Positions 8,189-16,588 of a DNA stretch of 64,000 nucleotides are shown here, piece by piece. Source of the stretch: Sphingomonas sp. BK345 (GTDB lineage Bacteria > Pseudomonadota > Alphaproteobacteria > Sphingomonadales > Sphingomonadaceae); NCBI RefSeq assembly GCF_014193845.1, contig NZ_JACHZX010000003.1:744001-808000 (forward strand), read 5' to 3'. A program made the translations under genes and the position numbers. Each line of letters starts with the position of its first letter. The first letter of the stretch is position 1. The notes beneath the pieces are model-generated. The model was not told the origin of the DNA and made no database searches. It saw nothing but the letters and a program-made list of their open reading frames with translations.

Positions 8189-9786
8189 AGCGGGTCGGCC
8201 GAGAAGTTGAACGGCGTCTCGGAGGCGAAGGAGAAGGTCGGGCCGGGATCCGGCGCGGTGGGCGGGGGTGGGGCGACAGGAGTCGCGGCGGCGCCGATGT
8301 GGCGGAGGAAGTCGCCGTGGCGCGGCAGCTTGTCCGCCACGGCGAGATAGTCGCGGCGCATCTGCTCGATCGCCTCGGCGACGCGGTCCTCGTCGAGCGC
8401 GTCCGCCGCGGGCTCGTGCTCCTCGGGCACGACATGCTGGCCGAGGCAGACCGCGACCCAGCTGGTGGTGGCGAACAGCTCGCGCCCCTCGCGGAAGACG
8501 CGTCCTTTGGCGCGGAACAGGTCGATCTTGCGCTGGAGGCTCGCCGGTACGTCCATCGTGCGACAGCGCTCCCAGAAGGGCGTGTCGTCGCGCCGTGTCG
8601 CTTTGTAGTGCAGCATGACGAAGTCGCGCACGTCCTCGTACAGCTCGTGCATCTGCGCGTTATACTCGTCGCGCTCGACCGCGGCGAAGCGACGGTCGGG
8701 GAATAGCGCGATCAGCTTGGCGATGCCCGACTGGACGAGGTGGATCGAGGTCGACTCGAGCGGCTCGACGAAGCCGGAGGCGAGCCCCAGCGCGACCACG
8801 TTGCGATTCCACGCGAGCGTGCGCCGCCCGGTGGTGAAGGCGAGGTGGCGCGGCTGGGCGAGTGGCGGCCTTTCGAGATGGTGGAGCAGCTCGCGCTCCG
8901 CCGACTCGCGCGTCTGATAGTCGCTGCAATAGACCAGGCCGTTGCCCATCCGCTCCTGCAGCGGGATACGCCATTGCCAGCCTGCGCCGCGCGCGGTGGC
9001 GCGGGTATAAGGATCAGGGTCGCCCGCGAGCGCGCTGGGCACCGCCACCGCGCGGTCGCACGGCAGCCAGCGGCGCCAGTCCTCGTAGCCGGTGGCGAGC
9101 GTTTCCTCGATCAGCAGCCCGCGGAAGCCCGAACAGTCGACGAACAGCTCGCCCGGGATGACCTGGTCGTCCTCCAGCCGCAGCGCGGTGACGTAGCCGT
9201 CCTCGGCGCGCTGCGCGACCGCGGCGACCTTGCCCTCGACCCGGCGCACGCCGTTGCGCTCGGCGTAGCCGCGCAGGAAGTCGGCGTAGCGCGCGGCGTC
9301 GAAGTGATAGGCGTAGAGCAGCTCCTTCACCGCCGTTTGCGCGGTGGGCGAGGGCGGCGCGAACTTGCCCGCCTGCGCCGCGACAGCGCTCATCGACCAG
9401 GCCGAGATGTCCTGCATGACGCGGCGCTGGCGCTCGCGCAGGTAGAGCTGGTGGAAGTGAACGCCGCCAAGATCGTGGCCGTGCGCGCCGAACGGGTGGA
9501 AGTAGCGCTCGCCCAGCCCGCCCCAGTCGACGAACTCGATGCCGAGCTTGAAGGTGCCGCCGGTGGCGCGGATGAACGCCTGCTCGTCGATGCCGAGCAT
9601 GCGGTTGAAGGTGAGCAGCGGCGGGATCGTCGCCTCGCCGACGCCGACGGTGCCGATCTCCTCGGACTCGACCAAAGTGATCCCCGTCACGCCGTTGTTG
9701 AGGAAGCGCGACAGCGCCGCGGCGGCCATCCAGCCGGCGGTGCCACCGCCGAGGATCACGACGTGGCGGATGGTATGGTCGTTCAT
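8185..9786 (-). CDS. Flavin-dependent tryptophan-halogenase family protein B
   Basis: A 533-residue paralogue with a complete motif set: GGGTAG (13-18), Lys80 in GTFKLGIEF, WQWRIP (270-275) and EPLESTS. The ATG at 9786 overlaps the upstream stop by four bases (ATGA). Unlike its neighbours it carries a C-terminal tail of about 35 residues that is first proline-rich (VAPPPPTAPDPGP) and then aromatic (TFSFASETPFNF). The tail is outside the usual family length and could be an interaction segment. Oxidative halogenation of an indole or related aromatic is the family reaction; the substrate here is unknown. Confidence 0.9.
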   Translation of the reverse strand: MNDHTIRHVVILGGGTAGWMAAAALSRFLNNGVTGITLVESEEIGTVGVGEATIPPLLTFNRMLGIDEQAFIRATGGTFKLGIEFVDWGGLGERYFHPFGAHGHDLGGVHFHQLYLRERQRRVMQDISAWSMSAVAAQAGKFAPPSPTAQTAVKELLYAYHFDAARYADFLRGYAERNGVRRVEGKVAAVAQRAEDGYVTALRLEDDQVIPGELFVDCSGFRGLLIEETLATGYEDWRRWLPCDRAVAVPSALAGDPDPYTRATARGAGWQWRIPLQERMGNGLVYCSDYQTRESAERELLHHLERPPLAQPRHLAFTTGRRTLAWNRNVVALGLASGFVEPLESTSIHLVQSGIAKLIALFPDRRFAAVERDEYNAQMHELYEDVRDFVMLHYKATRRDDTPFWERCRTMDVPASLQRKIDLFRAKGRVFREGRELFATTSWVAVCLGQHVVPEEHEPAADALDEDRVAEAIEQMRRDYLAVADKLPRHGDFLRHIGAAATPVAPPPPTAPDPGPTFSFASETPFNFSADPL

Positions 9787-11270
9787 CGGGCGAGCCGTTT
9801 CCGTGCGGTGGCGAGATATTCGTCGGCGGTGGGGCAGCGCGCCACTGCCTGCGCGATCGCGACGCGATAGGCCGCCATCGCGCGGTCGCTGTCGGCCGCG
9901 GCGGTGACGTCGATCAGCGGGTCGACGCGGCGCGGCACCACGCCTTGCCCGAGCAGCAGCGCGAGCCAGTCGTCGCGCGCGAACGTCTCCTCCTCGAAGA
10001 AGGGAAGGCGCCCGCGCTCGGCGAACAGCCGCAGCGTGCGGTCGAGGCTCTCGGGCAGGTGCGTTGGCGGCTGCCAGAAGGGGCCGGGCCGCCGCGCGGT
10101 GGCGTAGTGGCACAGCACGAAGTCGCGCACGCGCGTCACCTCGGCGCTCGCCTGGCGGTTGTAGTCGGCGAGTTCGAGCGGGTGGCAGGCGCGCCCGGGC
10201 AGCATCGCGACGATCCGGTCGATCGCGCTTTGCGCGAGGTGGAGGTTGGTGAAGTCGAGCGGCTCGATCACCGTCGCGGCGTCCCCCACCGCGACGCAGT
10301 TGCGCGCCCAGGGCGCGGGGCGCGTGCCCTGGCGAAAGGACACCGGCGCGGCGACGGTGGTCGCGCCCGCGACGGCGAGCGCGTCGCGGACCGCCGCGTC
10401 GCTCAGCGCGGCGGCGGCATAGCAGTGGCCGTGCAGCGTCCGACCCGGCGCCGCGCTGCGCCAGCGCCAGCCGCCGTCCGTCGCGGTGACACGGTCGAGC
10501 GGCGAGAGCGGCTCGGGCGCGCCCTCGCCGATGACGAGCCGGTCGCAGCGCAGCCACGCGGACCAGTCCTCGCGCTCCTGGTCGATCGCGCCGCGCACCA
10601 TCGCCGCCGGGCCGCTGGCGTCGACGTAGAGGTCGGCCTTGAGCGTCGTGCCATCGTCGAGGACGAGCCGCTCGACGAAGCCGTCGTCGCCGCGCAGCTG
10701 CACCGCGGCGACCGACCCCTCGCGCACGCTCACGCCGAGATGGCGCGCGAAGGCGGCGAGCATCGCGCGGTAGCGCTCGACGTCGAGCACCAGCCCGGGC
10801 TGGACGTCGCCGAGCAGCGGGTCGGTCGTGCCCGTCCCCAACCGGCCCGCGCGCGCCAGCGCCGCCGCGGGAGCGTGCGAGTCGAACGGCGCGGCGGCGC
10901 CGACGTGCGCGGCGCGGACCCAGTGCTGGTGAAAGGAGGCGGTGCCGAACGGCCGACCGTAGCTGCCGTACGCGTGGACATAGGGCGGCAGACCCTCGAC
11001 CCAGCCCTCGAACAGGGTGCCGAGCCGCCACGCGCCGCCCGCGCGCACCACCGCATCCTCCTCGCGCAGGCCGAGGTCGTCGTGGAAGCCAATCGTCGAG
11101 GGCAAGGTCTGCGGCATACGATCGGCGAGCGCGTCGGGGGCGGGGGGGCTGGCGAGGATCGTCACCTCCAGCCCCGGCACGCGCCGCCGCAGCGCCACCG
11201 CCGCGGACCAGCCGACGATGCCACCGCCCACCACGGCGACGCTGCGGATCGGCGCGTCGAGCATTGTCAC
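9783..11270 (-). CDS. Divergent tryptophan-halogenase paralogue C, probably not a halogenase
   Basis: A 495-residue member of the same flavoprotein family, located between intact paralogues. The FAD motif survives as GGGIVG (15-20), but active-site features differ. The lysine position reads AWRLGTLF (Arg82), WxWxIP has become WRWRSA (about 268-273), GVGEAT is absent, and EPLEST has become EPLDFT. The frame is intact and the protein ends normally, so this looks like selected divergence rather than decay. The GTG at 11270 overlaps the upstream stop (GTGA); an ATG six bases in is an alternative. It may bind flavin or substrate, act as a partner subunit, or catalyse a different oxidation; none is demonstrated. 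Confidence 0.85.
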   Translation of the reverse strand: MTMLDAPIRSVAVVGGGIVGWSAAVALRRRVPGLEVTILASPPAPDALADRMPQTLPSTIGFHDDLGLREEDAVVRAGGAWRLGTLFEGWVEGLPPYVHAYGSYGRPFGTASFHQHWVRAAHVGAAAPFDSHAPAAALARAGRLGTGTTDPLLGDVQPGLVLDVERYRAMLAAFARHLGVSVREGSVAAVQLRGDDGFVERLVLDDGTTLKADLYVDASGPAAMVRGAIDQEREDWSAWLRCDRLVIGEGAPEPLSPLDRVTATDGGWRWRSAAPGRTLHGHCYAAAALSDAAVRDALAVAGATTVAAPVSFRQGTRPAPWARNCVAVGDAATVIEPLDFTNLHLAQSAIDRIVAMLPGRACHPLELADYNRQASAEVTRVRDFVLCHYATARRPGPFWQPPTHLPESLDRTLRLFAERGRLPFFEEETFARDDWLALLLGQGVVPRRVDPLIDVTAAADSDRAMAAYRVAIAQAVARCPTADEYLATARKRLAR

Positions 11271-12781
11271 GCCGCCACCGGCATCGGGCAGTAGCCCGCG
11301 AGGAAGTCGCGGTGATCCGCCATGCCGCCGATCGCCGCCTCGATCTCGCCGCGCAGCCGCTCCATGCCCGCGGCGAGGCTGTCGATGGTCGGCCCGTCCG
11401 CGCGCGGGTCGTGCCCGTCGGGCAGGACGCGCTGGCCGAGATAGACCGACACCCAGCTGGCATCGAGGAAGGCGCCCTGGCGGTACTTCACCACGCGGCC
11501 GCGGCGGCGGAACAGCGCCATCTTCTCGGCGAGACTGGCCGGGATCTCCATGCTGCGGACATATTCCCAGAAGGGTGAGTCGTCGCGCTGGGTGGCGTGA
11601 TAGTGCAGGATCAGGAAGTCGCGGACGCGGTCATATTCCATGGCGACCAGGCGATTGAACTCGTTGCGATCGGCCGCGGCGATGCGGCGCTCCGGGAACA
11701 GCTCGACCAAGGCGGTGATCGCCTGCTGGACGAGATACAGGCTGGTCGACTCGAGCGGCTCGAGAAAGCCCGAGGCGAGCCCAATCGCGACGACATTGTT
11801 GACCCAGCTGCGCGCGCGCCGCCCCGCCTTGAAGCGCAGCACGCGCGGCTCGGCCAGCGGCGTCCCCTCGACCGCGGCCACCAGCGCATCCGCGGCGGCG
11901 CCCTCGTCGAGGAAGTCGCTGGCGAAGACATAGCCGTTGCCGGTGCGGTGCTGGAGCGGGATGCGCCAACGCCAGCCCGAGGGCATGGCGATCGCGCTGG
12001 TATAGGGCGTCACCGCGGTGGCGGTGCGGCACGGCATCGCCACCGCGCGGTCGGCGGGCAGCCAGCGCGACCAATCGTCGAACGGCTCGCCCATCGCCTT
12101 GCCGATCAGGAGCGCGACGAAGCCCGAGCAGTCGACAAACAGGTCGCCCTCGACGCGGCGGCCGTCCTCCAGCACCACCGCGGTGACGTCGCCACTCAGC
12201 GGGTCGCGCGCGACGTCGACGATCCGGCCCTCGGTGCGGCGCGCGCCCAGGCCCTCCGCGAGTCGGCGCAGATAGGGCGCGAAGGCCACCGCGTCGAACT
12301 GATAGGCGTAGCCGAAGGTGGAGGCGATCTGGCGCGGGTCGGCCGCCGGCGCGCCGAACCGGTTCGCGCGGGCGAGCGAGCAGGCCATGGAGAAGGCCTC
12401 GATCGGCGGCAGCGCCACCCCGGCGTGCAGCAGCCGCATATAATAATGGTGGAACTGCACCTCGCCGGTGCCGCGGCCAAAGGTGCCGAACGGGTGGATG
12501 TAGCTGTCGCCGATCCGCGCCCAGTCGCGGAACTCGATCCCCAGTTTAAAGGTGGCGCGGGTCGCCGCCATGAACTCGGCCTCGGCGATCCCCAGCCGCT
12601 CGTTAAAGGCCCGGATGTGCGGCAGCGTCGCCTCGCCGACGCCGATAATCCCGATCGCCTCCGATTCGACCAGATCGACCGTGCAGCGTCGCGGCAGCAG
12701 CTTGGCAAGCGCGGCCGCGGTCATCCAGCCGGACGTTCCCCCGCCGACCACCACCACGCGCTGTCGCTCCGCCCGCTCCAT
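11267..12781 (-). CDS. Flavin-dependent tryptophan-halogenase family protein D
   Basis: A 504-residue enzyme and first gene of the five-gene minus-strand operon (D-C-B-A-cupin). Motifs: GGGTSG (13-18), GVGEAT, Lys79 in ATFKLGIEF, WRWRIP (270-275) and EPLESTS. The ATG at 12781 was chosen because it places the FAD motif at the normal distance from the N-terminus; the in-frame extension to 12940 is Arg/His-rich and unlike the family. Transcription should begin in 12782-13006, which it shares with the divergent TonB receptor and which holds xyl-box-like sites. All catalytic residues of a halogenase are present; substrate unknown. Confidence 0.9.
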   Translation of the reverse strand: MERAERQRVVVVGGGTSGWMTAAALAKLLPRRCTVDLVESEAIGIIGVGEATLPHIRAFNERLGIAEAEFMAATRATFKLGIEFRDWARIGDSYIHPFGTFGRGTGEVQFHHYYMRLLHAGVALPPIEAFSMACSLARANRFGAPAADPRQIASTFGYAYQFDAVAFAPYLRRLAEGLGARRTEGRIVDVARDPLSGDVTAVVLEDGRRVEGDLFVDCSGFVALLIGKAMGEPFDDWSRWLPADRAVAMPCRTATAVTPYTSAIAMPSGWRWRIPLQHRTGNGYVFASDFLDEGAAADALVAAVEGTPLAEPRVLRFKAGRRARSWVNNVVAIGLASGFLEPLESTSLYLVQQAITALVELFPERRIAAADRNEFNRLVAMEYDRVRDFLILHYHATQRDDSPFWEYVRSMEIPASLAEKMALFRRRGRVVKYRQGAFLDASWVSVYLGQRVLPDGHDPRADGPTIDSLAAGMERLRGEIEAAIGGMADHRDFLAGYCPMPVAA

Positions 12782-12890
12782 CCGTCTCCGACTCCTGCCG
12801 CGACCGTCCGTACCGGCGTCGCGATCGCCTCTGTCATAGCGCAAGCGGCGGCTGCGGGAATGCCGGAAAGCCACACAGAATAACGAAAAA

Positions 12891-12904
12891 TGATAGCGCA
12901 AACA
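12891..12904. promoter_or_regulatory. xyl-box-like operator upstream of the TonB receptor
   Basis: TGATAGCGCAAACA matches 12 of 14 positions of the Xanthomonas xyl-box as I recall it (TGGTAGCGCTAACA), the LacI-type operator of xylan genes in related bacteria. It sits 103 bases before the receptor start in an A-rich stretch. A weaker copy, TCATAGCGCAAGC, lies at about 12834-12846. The location between divergent receptor and halogenase genes fits a shared control region. No LacI-type regulator gene is in the window. Confidence 0.5.
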
Positions 12905-13006
12905 TTTCCATTGCAGCGTCACCGCGGCGGTCGTACCCATAGTTGGAAGATGCCACGCGGTCGCCGCGGAGAGACATTGTAGTATGATTATTCAGGAGGG
13001 GGTGTG

Positions 13007-16000
13007 ATGATCATCGAGGACAAGCCTGCCCGCGGCGGCCATACCCGACTTCGTAACGGGGTCGTTCTGACCGGAGTCTCCGTGACCGCCATGTGCGTCG
13101 TCGCGCTGGCGACCCCGGCGTACGCGCAGACCGGGCCCGCGTCCGGACAGAACACCGCCGGCGCGGCAACCTCGCCGAATACGCCAGGGTCAGATCCGGC
13201 CGCCCAGAGCAGCGGCGACACACCGGCGACCGACGCGGCGGGTGCGGACGACATCGTCGTCACCGGCATTCGGCAGAGCCTCGCCAACGCGCAGAACATC
13301 AAGCGCAACTCCGACACCGTCGTGGACGCGATCACGGCGCAGGACATCGGCGCGCTGCCCGACCGCTCGGTCACCGAGGCGCTCCAGCGTGTCCCCGGCG
13401 TCTCGATCAACCGCTTCGCCGGCAACAACGACCCGGACCATTTCTCGGTCGAGGGCTCGGGTGTGAACGTTCGCGGGCTCAATTTCGTCCGCTCCGAGTT
13501 TAACGGGCGCGACACCTTCTCGGCCGGTATCGGCGGGCAGGCGATCAACTTCGCCGACGTGCCGTCGGAACTGCTCGGCTCGGTCGAGGTGTACAAGAAC
13601 GCCACCGCCGACCTGATCGAGGGCGGGCTCGCCGGCACGGTCAACCTCAACACGCGGAAGCCGTTCGACAACAAGGGCTTCCATATCGGCGGCGGGATCG
13701 AGGCCAACTATGGCGACTTCGCCAAGAAATGGTCGCCGACCGGCTCGCTGCTGGTCTCCAACACCTGGGAGACGCCGATCGGTCGTTTCGGCATCCTGGC
13801 CAACGCGTCCTACTCGCGGCTGAAGAGCCGCGCCGATGGCATTCAGGTCACCAACTTCCAGACGCGCGACGGCGTCCAGGCCGCCACCGGCACCGGCACC
13901 AACACCACGGTGACGTGCCGCAACCAGCTGCCCGGCACCACCGATGGCTTCACGCTGCTGCCCGGCACGGTGAACGGCGTCGGCGGTCAGTCCTTCCCTA
14001 ACCCGGCCAACGTCTGCGGCGCGCAGGGCACGGCCGGCGCGGACGGCTATGCCGACCCGACCGCGATCGCTTATGCGCCGATCGGTGGGCAGTTCCGCAG
14101 CCAGGACTATGACCGCAAGCGCGACGGTCAGGCGCTGGCGGTGCAATGGCAGAGCACCGACGAGCGCACCACCTTCACCGCGCAATTCCTGCGCACGCAC
14201 TCGAGCAGCGCCTGGGGCGAGCACACGTTCGAGACCGCGCCTGACCTCTCCGAGTACAACACCTATCCGGCCGGCTGCCAGCAGAACGGCAACGGTCCGC
14301 TCAACGGCGCGGGCAACAGCACCACGCGCGCAGAATGCCAGCTCAGCGGCGCAGGCCAGTTCCAGTTCGGCGCGAACCAGCGCGGCAACGGCTACAATCC
14401 CGGCGGCGGGCCCTATCCCAACTTCGTCTACGACGACAGCGGGCTGTTCCAGAGCGGCTTCATCACGCTGCCGGGCAACGGCTGGCGCACCGCCTCGAGC
14501 GGCTCGGCGACCACCACCGTCCCGTCGGGCGGCATGCAGCAGTCGCTGTCGCGGCGCCAGGTGTACGACGAGAATCTGGTGAAGGACGCCGGCTTCAACC
14601 TGAAGATCAACCCCGATGACCGTTGGTCGATCAATCTCGACGCGGACTATACCTACGCCAAGCACGACGTCACCGACCTGAGCGTGTTCGGCTCGACCTT
14701 CGCCGACGAGGAGCTTGATCTCTCCGGCAAGATCCCGGTGGTGATCCCGCACAAGCCGCTGACGCTCGCGGCCAATTGGGCGAACCCCAACCCGGCGATG
14801 GCGGCGGCGAGCGACTCGGACTACTTCCAGAGCCGCGACTTCCAGTTCTGGCGCGCGGCGATGGACCATATCGAGCACAGCGTCGGCTCGGAATATCAGA
14901 TCAAGGGCGACTTCGCCTATAAGTTCGACGACGGCGACTTCCTGCAGCGCGTGAAGTTCGGCGCGCGCTACGCCGAGCGCCAGCAGGACGTCCGCTATAC
15001 GGCGTACAACTGGGGTGCGATCAGCGAGGTCTGGTCGGGCGCGCCGGTCACCTTCAACCAGGGGGACACCAGCCGCTCGTCGCTCTATTCCTTCGACAAC
15101 TTCTTCCGCGGCAAGACCGCGGCGCCGCCCAGCGCCTATTTCTACAACGGCGACCTGATCGGCGACTATAATGGAGCGACCAGTTTCTTTCAGTCGCAGA
15201 ACGACGTCTGGCGCAACACGAACGGTGCGACCGCGACCAATCGATTCCTCGCCGCCGGTCAGCGCGTCGGCGCGATCCCGGGCACCGATTTCCTCCCGTC
15301 CGAAGTGTCGACCGTCAACCAGCAGGACACCGCGGCCTATGCCATGGTGCAGTTCGGCAACAACGAGCCGGTGTTCGGCGGCATCCGCCTCTCGGGCAAT
15401 GTCGGCGTCCGTTACGTGCGCACCACGGTGCGGTCGCGCACCGAGACCGCGGTCCCCAACCAGACCGAGCTCGGCGTGGTCGATCCCTTCTCCACGCGCT
15501 GCGTCGCGACGACGCGGCAGCTGCCGGACGGGACCACGCAGGTGACCCAGCCCGGCGGCGTGTGTAATCTCGGCCAGACCGAATATGAGCGGCTGCGCAC
15601 CTTCGCGACGCCGGGCTATGCCTCGCAGCCGGCAAACTTCACCAACAGCTACAACTACTTCCTGCCGAGTGCGAACCTCAAGTTCGGCGTCACCGACGAT
15701 CTGATCGTTCGACTGGCAGGGTCGAAGGTGCTAACCCGACCGGACTTCGCCAATATCCGCCCCTACGTGACCTACACGTTGGAGCCGGGCTCGGGCACGG
15801 TGACGATCAACGCGGGCAACCCCTATCTCAAGCCGGCGACGGCGTGGCAGTTCGACGCGACGATCGAGTGGTACTTCGGCCGTGTCGGCCAGATCTCGCT
15901 CGACGCCTTCTACAAGACGGTCGACGGCTTCTTCTACCAGTCGCTGGTCAACCGCTCGATCACCAACAACGGCATCACGCAGAACATCCAGGCACGCGGC

Positions 16001-16543
16001 CCCGCCAATTACGACGGCAAGGGCAAGATCAAGGGCTTCGAGGTCGCCTACCAGCAGACCTTCGACTTCCTGCCGGGCTTCCTGAGCGGCCTCGGCTTCA
16101 ACGGCAACTACACCTATATCGACAGCTCGGGGCTGCCCAACTCCTTCCTCAACGGCGGCACGCCCTCGTCCGATTCGACGATCGCCAAGGGCAATCTGCC
16201 GTTGGAGGGACTGTCGAAGCACAATATCAACGCCACCGCCTTCTACGAGAAGGGGCCGGTCTCGTTGCGCGCGGCGTACAACTGGCGCTCGCGCTTCCTG
16301 CTCACCGCGGCGGACGTGATCTTCCCCTACACGTCGATCTTCAACGACGCGACCGGGCAGCTCGACGCCTCGGCCTTCATCAACCTGAACAAATGGGTCA
16401 AGCTCGGCGTCCAGGGGGTCAATCTGACCAACACGACGACCAAGCTGCTCCAGGCCTACAAGGGCGGCTCGGACGATCTTGCGCCGCGCTCCTACTTCAC
16501 CAACGATCGGCGCTACTCGATCATCCTGCGCGCCAATTACTGA
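13007..16543 (+). CDS. Large TonB-dependent receptor, probable oligosaccharide importer
   Basis: A 1178-residue outer-membrane receptor. A signal peptide ends at about ATPAYA-QTG. A low-complexity linker is followed by a TonB box (DDIVVTGIR) and a plug with DIGALPDRSVTEALQRVPGVSI, VRGLNFVRSEFNGRD and GLAGTVNLNTRKP. This IRQSL...ALPDRSVTEALQ type is the large sphingomonad/Xanthomonas/Caulobacter receptor class often tied to plant polysaccharide loci. ATG 13007 is preferred over GTG 13004 because AGGAGG at 12994-12999 is 7 bases upstream of the ATG. It is divergent from the halogenase operon and converges on GH10. The xyl-box-like site and neighbouring GH10/GH9 point to xylo- or gluco-oligosaccharides; this is inference. 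Confidence 0.92.
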   Translation: MIIEDKPARGGHTRLRNGVVLTGVSVTAMCVVALATPAYAQTGPASGQNTAGAATSPNTPGSDPAAQSSGDTPATDAAGADDIVVTGIRQSLANAQNIKRNSDTVVDAITAQDIGALPDRSVTEALQRVPGVSINRFAGNNDPDHFSVEGSGVNVRGLNFVRSEFNGRDTFSAGIGGQAINFADVPSELLGSVEVYKNATADLIEGGLAGTVNLNTRKPFDNKGFHIGGGIEANYGDFAKKWSPTGSLLVSNTWETPIGRFGILANASYSRLKSRADGIQVTNFQTRDGVQAATGTGTNTTVTCRNQLPGTTDGFTLLPGTVNGVGGQSFPNPANVCGAQGTAGADGYADPTAIAYAPIGGQFRSQDYDRKRDGQALAVQWQSTDERTTFTAQFLRTHSSSAWGEHTFETAPDLSEYNTYPAGCQQNGNGPLNGAGNSTTRAECQLSGAGQFQFGANQRGNGYNPGGGPYPNFVYDDSGLFQSGFITLPGNGWRTASSGSATTTVPSGGMQQSLSRRQVYDENLVKDAGFNLKINPDDRWSINLDADYTYAKHDVTDLSVFGSTFADEELDLSGKIPVVIPHKPLTLAANWANPNPAMAAASDSDYFQSRDFQFWRAAMDHIEHSVGSEYQIKGDFAYKFDDGDFLQRVKFGARYAERQQDVRYTAYNWGAISEVWSGAPVTFNQGDTSRSSLYSFDNFFRGKTAAPPSAYFYNGDLIGDYNGATSFFQSQNDVWRNTNGATATNRFLAAGQRVGAIPGTDFLPSEVSTVNQQDTAAYAMVQFGNNEPVFGGIRLSGNVGVRYVRTTVRSRTETAVPNQTELGVVDPFSTRCVATTRQLPDGTTQVTQPGGVCNLGQTEYERLRTFATPGYASQPANFTNSYNYFLPSANLKFGVTDDLIVRLAGSKVLTRPDFANIRPYVTYTLEPGSGTVTINAGNPYLKPATAWQFDATIEWYFGRVGQISLDAFYKTVDGFFYQSLVNRSITNNGITQNIQARGPANYDGKGKIKGFEVAYQQTFDFLPGFLSGLGFNGNYTYIDSSGLPNSFLNGGTPSSDSTIAKGNLPLEGLSKHNINATAFYEKGPVSLRAAYNWRSRFLLTAADVIFPYTSIFNDATGQLDASAFINLNKWVKLGVQGVNLTNTTTKLLQAYKGGSDDLAPRSYFTNDRRYSIILRANY

Positions 16544-16549
16544 GGAGCA

Positions 16550-16577
16550 CGCCCGCCGGACCTCGCTCCGGCGGGCG
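16550..16577. terminator. Strong hairpin between the receptor and GH10
   Basis: Eleven-base perfect arms (CGCCCGCCGGA at 16550-16560, TCCGGCGGGCG at 16567-16577) with a 6-base loop, between convergent stop codons. It probably terminates transcription from both sides. Confidence 0.65.
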
Positions 16578-16588
16578 ATCGCCGCGCG

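Noticed and set aside
5637..8350. Two plus-strand open frames opposite the cupin and halogenase A
   Set aside because: Both are shadows of motif-bearing minus-strand genes.
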